From positions 1 through 11,178 of the forward strand of contig JAPLYQ010000019.1 of assembly GCA_026395475.1 (NCBI GenBank): 11,178 nt of DNA, in the 5' to 3' direction. Both the position numbers and the translations under genes were made by a program. This stretch comes from Candidatus Roizmanbacteria bacterium. GTDB taxonomy: Bacteria; Patescibacteriota; Microgenomatia; UBA1406; GWC2-37-13. Positions 5,997 through 11,178 of the stretch are shown here, piece after piece (within the stretch, counting starts at the first letter, position 1; each line of letters opens with the position of its first letter). The notes under the pieces are model-generated. The model saw nothing but the letters and a program-made list of their open reading frames with translations, had not been told where the DNA came from and did no database searches.

Positions 5997-6009
5997 CCTA
6001 TTATATAGG
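5997..6009 (-). promoter_or_regulatory. -10 of the DUF2298 gene inside a small inverted repeat
   Basis: On the minus strand TATAAT (6005-6000) lies 8 nt before the ATG at 5991, predicting a transcript start about 2 nt upstream of the start codon. The hexamer is embedded in a perfect CCTAT-3 nt-ATAGG inverted repeat (5997-6009). No good -35 is visible. The dyad may be an operator, or simply follow from the AT-rich -10. Confidence 0.5.
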
Positions 6010-6064
6010 AAACGACGTATATGATGTGAGTGGTAGATACTTTTCAAGACTAAAAAAGCATGAT

Positions 6065-6083
6065 TTGTTGTACAATACAACAA
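6065..6083 (+). promoter_or_regulatory. valS -10 within a perfect 8-3-8 palindrome
   Basis: TTGTTGTACAATACAACAA (6065-6083) is a perfect 8-bp inverted repeat with a 3-nt centre. It contains the only good -10 for valS, TACAAT at 6071-6076, with the expected start near 6083, two nt before the ATG at 6085. A dyad covering the -10 and start point is the usual placement for a repressor operator. No T-box leader is possible, because there is essentially no leader. Confidence 0.5.
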
Positions 6084-6084
6084 T

Positions 6085-8229
6085 ATGGAAAGTAAGTATA
6101 TACCAGCTCTGTTTGAGCAAAAACTATCTTCATTTTGGGAGACAAAAGGGTATTTTAAAGGGGTCATTGAAAAAGATAAAAAGCCATTTTGTATTATTCT
6201 TCCACCTCCAAACGCAAATGCAGATCTTCATTTGGGACACGCAATGATGGTATATGAAGACATAATGATTCGATATCGAAAAATACAAGGAGATAACACA
6301 TTATGGATGTATGGCACTGATCATGCGGGTATAGAAACTCAATTTGTATTTGAAAAACATTTAAAAAAGGAAGGGAAAAGTAGGTTCGATTTTGAACGTA
6401 ATGTTTTATTCCAAATGATATTTGATTTTGTGTCTCTAAATAAGAATATTATGAAGAATCAGCTTCAAAAACTTGGATTTGGACTCGATTATAGTAATCC
6501 AAAGTTCCCAATGGATGAAAATATCGTAAAGATTGTTCACACGACTTTCAAAAAATTATTTGACGACGGACTGACTTACCGTGCAAAAAAATTGGTAAAT
6601 TATTGTGTCAACTGCGGCACTTCTTTTTCTGATCTTGAGGTTGATTATGAAGAAAGAGAGGGGACTCTGTGGAATATTAATTATCCTCTTCGAGATGAAA
6701 AAGGCTCAATTACAGTAGCAACCACCCGCCCAGAGACACTTCTGGGGGACACTGCCATTGTAGTTAACCCAAAAGATAAGAGATACAAAAAACTCATTGG
6801 AAAATATGTGATAGTACCTCTTATTGGAAGAGAAATTCAAATAATCGCCGATGATGCGGTCGATATTAAATTTGGGACAGGAGCGGTAAAAGTAACACCT
6901 GCCCATGACCATAACGACTGGGAAATAGGACAACGACATTCACTACTTCACATTCAAGTCATTGGAACAGATGGAAAAATGACTAAAGATGCAGGTGAAT
7001 ATGTTGGGCTCACTATTTCAAAAGCGCGCGAAGCCGTTCTTCTTTCTCTTAAGGAAAAAGGGCTTCTTGGTGAAGAAAAAAAACACGTGCATAGAGTTGG
7101 AAGATGCTATCGATGCAAGAGAGTAATTGAACCATTACCAAAAGAACAGTGGTTTATTTCCATAAAACCATTGGCCCAGAAAGCAATTGAAGCGGTAAAA
7201 AAGGGAGAAGTTGAAGTATATCCAAAACGATTTAAAAAAGACCTTATTCGAATTTTAGACAACTTTATTGACTGGAATATTTCTCGACAAATTGTTTGGG
7301 GTATACGTATTCCTGCTTATAAGTGTGCAGAGATGAAGAATGAAGTGTGTCAACATGAAAAAGGATGGTTTGTGTCAATCGAAAAACCTACAAATTGTCC
7401 TCATTGTCATTCTGAGATATTTGCTCAAGATGAAGATACATTTGATACATGGTTTTCTTCAGGTCAATGGCCATATGTAACGCTACAAACTTCTGGGGAT
7501 GAAATGTACAACCATTTTTATCCAACTTCAGTCATGGAAACTGGTCACGACATCCTTCGTGCTTGGGTTGCACGTATGCTTATGCTTGGAATTCACATCA
7601 CAGGAAAAGTTCCATTTAAAACGGTGTTTCTGCATGGACTCGTACGAGATAAACATGGTCAAAAAATGAGTAAGAGCAAAGGAAATGTAGTGAATCCTTT
7701 AGAGGTCATCAAAACATATGGTGCCGATGTACTGCGTGCAAGTCTTATGTTTGAAACTAAAGAGGGAAGTGATGTGGTCCTTACAGATGAAAAAATGATT
7801 GGTATGCGCAATTTTGGGAACAAGTTGTGGAATATTGGACGTTTTATCTATATGAATAGACCCGAGAATAGAGAGAAGAACACAGAAAACATAGATCTCA
7901 AACCTCCAGTTGATAAAAAAAAGACGTTGGAAAAAATGGAAAAAGAACTTGAAGCGGTAAAGAAGAATTACCACAAGAATATGAATGGGTACAAATTTGG
8001 ACATGTATTAGGTGATCTTCATGCATTTATTTGGCACAGATTCGCCGATATATATCTAGAAGAGCTGAAAGAAGAACTTAAGAAAGGAAATATAGATATA
8101 CAAAATTCGTTAGAAAAAACATTTTTAGAATGTATTGTTTTCTTACATCCATTCATTCCTTTTGAGACTGAAGCCTTATGGCAAGTGTTCAAGGGGGAAA
8201 ATGAGTCAATTTTAAAACAAATGGTTTGA
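6085..8229 (+). CDS. valS: Valyl-tRNA synthetase, C-terminally short
   Basis: Charges tRNA-Val with valine at the cost of ATP, in the cytosol. Class I signatures: PPPNANADLHLGHA (40-53) holds the HIGH-type motif as HLGH (49-52), and KMSKS is at 527-531. The inserted CP1 editing domain, which clears mischarged Thr, shows VATTRPETLLGDTA (211-224) and GTGAVKVTPAHDHNDW (264-279). Cys pairs at 174/177, 341/344 and 438/441 suggest zinc-binding knuckles. DTFDTWFSSGQWP (451-463) and METGHDILRAW (484-494) identify ValRS rather than Ile- or LeuRS. At 714 residues it is clearly shorter than typical ValRS (about 860-950). It ends soon after LHPFIPFETEALW in the anticodon-binding domain, lacking the rest of that domain and the C-terminal coiled-coil arm. 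No in-frame or frameshifted continuation is seen after the TGA stop. The start fits the family's N-terminus (ALFEQKLSSFWETKGYF). The rpmH-yidC-jag block follows on the same strand. Confidence 0.95.
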   Translation: MESKYIPALFEQKLSSFWETKGYFKGVIEKDKKPFCIILPPPNANADLHLGHAMMVYEDIMIRYRKIQGDNTLWMYGTDHAGIETQFVFEKHLKKEGKSRFDFERNVLFQMIFDFVSLNKNIMKNQLQKLGFGLDYSNPKFPMDENIVKIVHTTFKKLFDDGLTYRAKKLVNYCVNCGTSFSDLEVDYEEREGTLWNINYPLRDEKGSITVATTRPETLLGDTAIVVNPKDKRYKKLIGKYVIVPLIGREIQIIADDAVDIKFGTGAVKVTPAHDHNDWEIGQRHSLLHIQVIGTDGKMTKDAGEYVGLTISKAREAVLLSLKEKGLLGEEKKHVHRVGRCYRCKRVIEPLPKEQWFISIKPLAQKAIEAVKKGEVEVYPKRFKKDLIRILDNFIDWNISRQIVWGIRIPAYKCAEMKNEVCQHEKGWFVSIEKPTNCPHCHSEIFAQDEDTFDTWFSSGQWPYVTLQTSGDEMYNHFYPTSVMETGHDILRAWVARMLMLGIHITGKVPFKTVFLHGLVRDKHGQKMSKSKGNVVNPLEVIKTYGADVLRASLMFETKEGSDVVLTDEKMIGMRNFGNKLWNIGRFIYMNRPENREKNTENIDLKPPVDKKKTLEKMEKELEAVKKNYHKNMNGYKFGHVLGDLHAFIWHRFADIYLEELKEELKKGNIDIQNSLEKTFLECIVFLHPFIPFETEALWQVFKGENESILKQMV

Positions 8230-8235
8230 TATAAT
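8227..8235 (+). promoter_or_regulatory. Extended -10 for rpmH overlapping the valS stop codon
   Basis: TGATATAAT (8227-8235) is a perfect TGn + TATAAT element whose first three bases are the valS stop TGA. The first ten bases are identical to the GT2 promoter at 2660-2669. The expected start is near 8242, giving rpmH a leader of about 26 nt, the longest for any first gene of a unit here. A second, weaker option is TATTAT (8254-8259), 8 nt before the rpmH ATG. The element would let rpmH and the genes after it be transcribed apart from valS. Confidence 0.5.
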
Positions 8236-8267
8236 AGGAGCTTGATTATTTATTATTATTAGATCAT

Positions 8268-8405
8268 ATGCCAAAAAGAACATTTCAACCAAAAAAGGGA
8301 AAACGCGTAAAAACACACGGATTCTTGAAACGCATGGCGACTCCAGATGGCCGCAAGGTTATATCAAGAAGACGAGCAAAAGGAAGAAAGAATTTAACTG
8401 TTTAA
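8268..8405 (+). CDS. rpmH: 50S ribosomal protein bL34
   Basis: A 45-codon gene for bL34, a small, very basic protein of the large ribosomal subunit that binds 23S rRNA. The start MPKRTFQPKKGKRVKTHGFL and the later RMATPDGRKVISRRRAKGRK show the family pattern (KRTFQP, then HGF..RM.T..GR.V...RR.KGR..L). Length matches the usual 44-47 residues. It ends in a tandem TAA TAA. There is no Shine-Dalgarno; the leader is a run of T and A (about 8245-8260). It lies 38 nt after valS and 18 nt before yidC, and the expected partner rnpA is missing from that gap. Confidence 0.97.
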   Translation: MPKRTFQPKKGKRVKTHGFLKRMATPDGRKVISRRRAKGRKNLTV

Positions 8406-8423
8406 TAACCATTTGACTCACGT

Positions 8424-9269
8424 ATGATGCAACCCTTGCTATCGTTTTATAATACCGTTTTTGTAAATCCAATTGTTAACTTATTGGCTCTCTATCATTA
8501 CCTGTTAGTATTAGCAAAGGTACCAGGAGCATTAGGATTTTCAATTGTCGCGCTGACAGTAACCATTCGACTTCTTCTTCACCCATTTTTTAAGCAGCAA
8601 ATGGATTCTGCCAAAAAGATGCAGGACATTAAACCTCATATCGACAACCTCTCTAAGAAACATAAAGGGGATGCCAAAAAGATGCAAGAAGAACAAATGA
8701 GGTTATATCAAGAAGCGGGCATCAACCCAGCTTCCGGGTGTCTTTTTATGATTATTCAAATTCCTGTCTTTTTAGCGTTATATCAAACACTACAACATTT
8801 TTTTGTAGCTGACACTTCAAAAATAATCCTTTCTCTTAATAAGATTTTGTATTTTCCACTACTTCATTTTAAAACATTGGATGTGTGGTTCTTGGGGCTT
8901 AATTTAGCAGCTACTCCACAACAAATGAAGTCTGTTTTTGCATATCTTATCCCAATAGTCACCGCTATTTTGCAATATTTCCAAACTGTAAGCACAACAG
9001 CAGGCATGATACAACCACAAGCAGAACCTACAAAGACAAAAGATGGGAAAAAAGATGATAAATCTACCGGAGACGATTTTCAAAAAGCAATGAATACGCA
9101 AATGAAATATGTGTTTCCTCTTATGATTGGATGGTTTGCACTTCGTATGCCAATTGGACTTGCCCTTTATTGGAATATATTTTCTATCTTTAGTATAATC
9201 CAGTACGAATTGCACAAAAGACAGTCAAAGACGGTTGGGAATGCCAATGTCAAAGCATTGCAGAAATGA
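8424..9269 (+). CDS. yidC: YidC/Oxa1-family membrane protein insertase
   Basis: Inserts and folds membrane proteins, alone or with SecYEG, in the cytoplasmic membrane. It is 281 residues, the short form typical of bacteria without the large periplasmic domain of proteobacterial YidC. Five hydrophobic segments are visible: about 16-32, 36-56, 104-124, 168-188 and 230-260 (possibly two helices). The conserved Arg of the hydrophilic groove is Arg49 in LTVTIRLLLHP. A charged cytosolic loop with KKMQ repeats (63-95) leads to GINPASGCLFMIIQIPVFLALY (99-120), a hallmark of the family. A Lys/Asp-rich hydrophilic loop (about 196-225) interrupts the last pair of helices, and the C-terminus is basic. 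There is no lipobox, unlike many Gram-positive homologues. Two ATGs in tandem (8424, 8427) could start it; no Shine-Dalgarno is present. It is the middle of the rpmH-yidC-jag cluster. Confidence 0.95.
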   Translation: MMQPLLSFYNTVFVNPIVNLLALYHYLLVLAKVPGALGFSIVALTVTIRLLLHPFFKQQMDSAKKMQDIKPHIDNLSKKHKGDAKKMQEEQMRLYQEAGINPASGCLFMIIQIPVFLALYQTLQHFFVADTSKIILSLNKILYFPLLHFKTLDVWFLGLNLAATPQQMKSVFAYLIPIVTAILQYFQTVSTTAGMIQPQAEPTKTKDGKKDDKSTGDDFQKAMNTQMKYVFPLMIGWFALRMPIGLALYWNIFSIFSIIQYELHKRQSKTVGNANVKALQK

Positions 9270-9296
9270 TTATTAATATTATTATTTATTATATTT
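9270..9296 (+). promoter_or_regulatory. All-A/T 27-nt spacer before khpB/jag
   Basis: Every base between the yidC stop and the jag ATG is A or T, with repeated TATT/ATTATT units. A similar TGATTATT plus TATTATTATT stretch precedes rpmH (8243-8260). With no Shine-Dalgarno in either place, the unstructured U-rich leader may itself help the ribosome bind, or may hold a -10 (TATTAT or TATATT). Function is inference. Confidence 0.3.
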
Positions 9297-9779
9297 ATGG
9301 ATAAACTTAACGTAGTACGAACAGAGACTGAAGCCTTGTTAAAAAAAATAGTATCTCAATACACCCTTGAGGTTGTAGAAGATGCTGGAGCTTTTCAAAT
9401 AGTCATTAAAACTGAAGAAGCCCCATCTCTTATTGGACGACACGGAGACACAGTTCGCGCATTTCAAAAAATTCTTGAAGTTATGCTTTTTCAGCAATTC
9501 AAAGAACCTGTACGACTTCTTATCAATGTAAATGATTACCGTGAGAAACAGACAGAACGATTGAATGAAATGGCACGGGAGTATGCACAAAAAACAATAG
9601 ATAGTAGAATGGCAGGGTATATTAGCGATCTTTCGTCATATGAAAGACGCATTATTCACCAACTGATTACATCGGAATACCCAGATCTTACCAGCTATTC
9701 TGTTGGAGAAGGACGAGATCGTCAACTTGTGGTAGACTTGAAGGAGAATGCACCCCAAACTACCACTAATCAAGAATAA
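9297..9779 (+). CDS. khpB: KH-R3H RNA-binding protein KhpB/Jag (EloR)
   Basis: A cytosolic single-strand nucleic-acid-binding protein. In Firmicutes the homologue pairs with KhpA and affects cell elongation; it also binds many RNAs. This 160-residue protein has a short N-terminal stretch (1-25) in place of the usual Jag_N domain. A type II KH domain follows (about 26-85), with the GxxG loop Gly47-Arg-His-Gly50 in SLIGRHGDTV. The R3H domain (about 95-150) carries Arg117-x3-His121 in YERRIIHQLI, followed by the family's VGEGRDRQLVV (136-146). A short Thr/Gln-rich tail ends it. It lies 27 nt after yidC, the usual neighbour, so co-transcription with rpmH and yidC is likely. The last 32 nt overlap the next small ORF in another frame. 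Confidence 0.94.
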   Translation: MDKLNVVRTETEALLKKIVSQYTLEVVEDAGAFQIVIKTEEAPSLIGRHGDTVRAFQKILEVMLFQQFKEPVRLLINVNDYREKQTERLNEMAREYAQKTIDSRMAGYISDLSSYERRIIHQLITSEYPDLTSYSVGEGRDRQLVVDLKENAPQTTTNQE

Positions 9780-9963
9780 ACAGAAACGAGTGAATCCACT
9801 CTTTCTTTTATTACTTCCACTTCTTGTTGTATTAGATGTGGTTGTGTACTTTATGAATCGTTCTACTTGCTGGAATTGTTTTGGCATAAATGAGTTTGTT
9901 CAAAACTCATCGCTTTCATTCCATATCCTATCTCAAACGCTTCCTTTTTTATCAAAAAAATAA
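9748..9963 (+). CDS. Small single-pass membrane protein with CxxC, unknown function
   Basis: A 71-codon ORF that I do not recognise. A basic N-terminus (KLPLIKNKQKR) is followed by one strong transmembrane helix at about 17-36. The C-terminal half (37-71) contains STCWNCFG with Cys41-x2-Cys44. The positive-inside rule predicts the N-terminus in the cytosol and the CxxC outside, where it could bind metal or be redox-active; both are speculative. The ATG at 9748 overlaps jag by 32 nt and has AAGGAG at 9741-9746, but only one nt from the ATG, too close for a normal Shine-Dalgarno. An in-frame GTG at 9790 would remove the overlap and keep the helix. The ORF fills the gap between jag and the next promoter on the same strand, which supports it as the last gene of the yidC-jag unit. 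Confidence 0.5.
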   Translation: MHPKLPLIKNKQKRVNPLFLLLLPLLVVLDVVVYFMNRSTCWNCFGINEFVQNSSLSFHILSQTLPFLSKK

Positions 9964-10010
9964 GCTGTCAAGGGGTATTTGTAATCTTCAACTTTTGAGG
10001 ATATTTTTCG

Positions 10011-10019
10011 TGCTAGAAT
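10011..10019 (+). promoter_or_regulatory. Extended -10 of the coiled-coil protein gene
   Basis: TGCTAGAAT (10011-10019) is TGn + TAGAAT, with the hexamer at 10014-10019 and 6 nt before the ATG at 10026. The expected transcript start is the A of the ATG. Over 18 nt, from the TG through the ATG, it is identical at 16 positions to the minus-strand GT2 promoter region at 2657-2640. Confidence 0.6.
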
Positions 10020-10025
10020 GAATAT

Positions 10026-11178
10026 ATGGCACATGATGGTGTGGAGAACAATTCGGGATCTCAGAATCTTGAACAACAACTTCAACAGAGGGTTGCTTCT
10101 CAAACTGCTGAACAGGTAAATCAAGAATTAATCAATATTGAGAATAAGGTAAAAGAGGTAAAAACAGCAATTGCTATGTCATTAGCAAACAAGCAAACAC
10201 AACATTACTTTGAAGGTAAAAAAGAAGATGAAGACTCTCCTAAAGGCAAGGCAAACTCCATAAAAGATTTTATTCAAAGAATCTTTGTGACAGCAAGAAC
10301 TGCCCCTGAAAAAATTCCGTCCTCTGAAAAGCCAGTTCAAACTGAGCTGACAGCACCTCCACAAACACCTGAGAGCACAAAGCTCATAAATAAACTAGGT
10401 GAGAAAATTCATATAGAAGATATTAATGAACAAAATGCTCCATACTTCTATGACATCGTAAGATCGATCACGAACGGTGAGATTAAATCTGCGGAAGATT
10501 TGGCTCGGGAGTTAGGAAAAGCGGCAGATCTCCAATTTATATCGCCAGGCATTTTTGAAAAGATGCAAAAGACTGGGGTTGAGTATGCAGTCTCAAATAA
10601 CGTTACTGAAAAAGATGCAAAAGAGATGTTTGGACTTTCTGAACAAGAAAATCAAAACAAAAGTCCGCAAGAGAGAATGAGAGAACAAGCAGAGGCACTT
10701 GATAAACAAAATTTTGATCAAAATTGGCAACAATATTTTTCAAGCTATTTTAACAATGAAGAAGACCATAAGCTTATTGAAACATTGTATTCTCCAAAAA
10801 AATTTGTTAATTACTATAAAGAAGTTCAAGAAAAAATAAGTGCTGATTATAAAATAACTGACAAAGTAGAGGTGGCGCAAAAGGCATCAGCTGAGATGGA
10901 GGTAAAAATTTCCTTGCTATTTGCGAAGCTATATGCAAAACTTGATCACGAAAGTCCAAAAGAGTTCTTCCAAACAATAGAACAAGAAGATATTATGAGA
11001 GGTATCACTCCTGTTAAAAGTGAACTTAAACGAAGAATTCAAAGACTCGCACAAGATCTTCATAAGTATGAGCATGAGCTTCAAGAGAAAGGGGAAGATG
11101 TTCCATTCTATCGTCGTCTTGAAGAAGATACAGAAAAAGCAGCACTCGATATGGGTGAGGGAAAATTAAAACCAAGAC
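10026..11178 (+). CDS. Charged coiled-coil protein of unknown function, C-terminus outside the window
   Basis: An open frame of 384 codons from the ATG at 10026 to the right edge without a stop. I do not recognise a family. It begins MAHDGVENNSGSQNLEQQLQ and has no signal peptide or transmembrane helix, so it is probably cytosolic. Residues about 15-55 are rich in Gln, Glu and Asn with heptad-like spacing and likely form a coiled coil. A Pro/Thr/Glu-rich linker lies near 95-120. The rest is mostly predicted helix with many Glu, Lys and Gln, including KELKRR-like basic helices and an HKYEHELQEK segment near 350-360. No Walker, zinc-finger or peptidase motif is visible. It has its own leaderless-type promoter and so starts a new unit after the yidC-jag block. 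The missing C-terminus may hold the domain that would identify it. Confidence 0.85.
   Translation, partial: MAHDGVENNSGSQNLEQQLQQRVASQTAEQVNQELINIENKVKEVKTAIAMSLANKQTQHYFEGKKEDEDSPKGKANSIKDFIQRIFVTARTAPEKIPSSEKPVQTELTAPPQTPESTKLINKLGEKIHIEDINEQNAPYFYDIVRSITNGEIKSAEDLARELGKAADLQFISPGIFEKMQKTGVEYAVSNNVTEKDAKEMFGLSEQENQNKSPQERMREQAEALDKQNFDQNWQQYFSSYFNNEEDHKLIETLYSPKKFVNYYKEVQEKISADYKITDKVEVAQKASAEMEVKISLLFAKLYAKLDHESPKEFFQTIEQEDIMRGITPVKSELKRRIQRLAQDLHKYEHELQEKGEDVPFYRRLEEDTEKAALDMGEGKLKPR

Noticed and set aside
5918..6247. 109-codon plus-strand frame spanning the DUF2298/valS divergent region
   Set aside because: It overlaps both genuine N-termini and both promoters, and its translation shows no domain-like pattern. 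It is a shadow frame.
8230..8267. Possible frameshifted C-terminal continuation of valS
   Set aside because: I read the other frames after the TGA stop. They soon meet stops or AT-rich leader sequence and show nothing like a ValRS tail, so the short form looks genuine.
9636..9887. 83-codon minus-strand frame across the jag 3' end and the small membrane ORF
   Set aside because: It has no recognisable features and is antisense to the well-supported jag R3H domain.
1..11178. CRISPR array, tRNA/rRNA genes, insertion sequences or prophage genes
   Set aside because: I looked on both strands for regularly spaced repeats, cloverleaf-like elements, transposase motifs and terminal inverted repeats, and found none.

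Overview
The window looks like a chromosomal piece of an AT-rich bacterium of the Candidate Phyla Radiation (Patescibacteria), most likely in or near the Microgenomates. This is an inference from three things: an archaeal-type ATP-dependent DNA ligase beside bacterial housekeeping genes; a YYY-motif (DUF2298) membrane protein of the kind known from Chloroflexi, archaea and CPR genomes; and compact genes, including a short valyl-tRNA synthetase and an rpmH-yidC-jag block without rnpA. UGA is a normal stop here (it ends valS and yidC), which argues against the recoded Gracilibacteria/Absconditabacteria.

Layout. At 1-63 the first 21 codons of a YifB/ComM-type AAA ATPase run off the left edge on the minus strand. 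It diverges from the ATP-dependent DNA ligase (203-1942, +). The ligase overlaps tail to tail with a family 2 glycosyltransferase (1893-2642, -), which diverges from a second GT2 (2679-3506, +) across a 36-bp double promoter. The region 3507-3909 holds two DnaA-box-like 9-mers, a textbook sigma70 promoter driving a 47-codon ORF of unknown function (3665-3808, +), and two interlocked convergent terminators. A 693-residue DUF2298 membrane protein (3910-5991, -) diverges from valS (6085-8229, +). Then come rpmH (8268-8405), yidC (8424-9269), the KH-R3H RNA-binding protein khpB/jag (9297-9779), a small one-pass membrane protein with a CxxC motif (9748-9963), and a charged coiled-coil protein of unknown function (10026 to beyond the right edge).

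How the genes fit together. The right half is a translation and membrane-insertion module: ValRS charges tRNA, L34 is a ribosomal protein, YidC inserts membrane proteins, and Jag/KhpB is an RNA-binding partner gene that usually sits beside yidC. The two GT2 enzymes and the polytopic DUF2298 protein suggest cell-surface glycan or glycolipid work. The ligase and YifB/ComM relate to DNA.

The most notable global signal is regulatory. Nearly every gene that starts a transcription unit has a -10-like hexamer ending only 6-11 nt before its ATG, and convincing Shine-Dalgarno sequences are nearly absent. This predicts widespread leaderless or near-leaderless transcripts, with rpmH as the main exception. 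I see no tRNA, rRNA, CRISPR array, insertion sequence or prophage gene.
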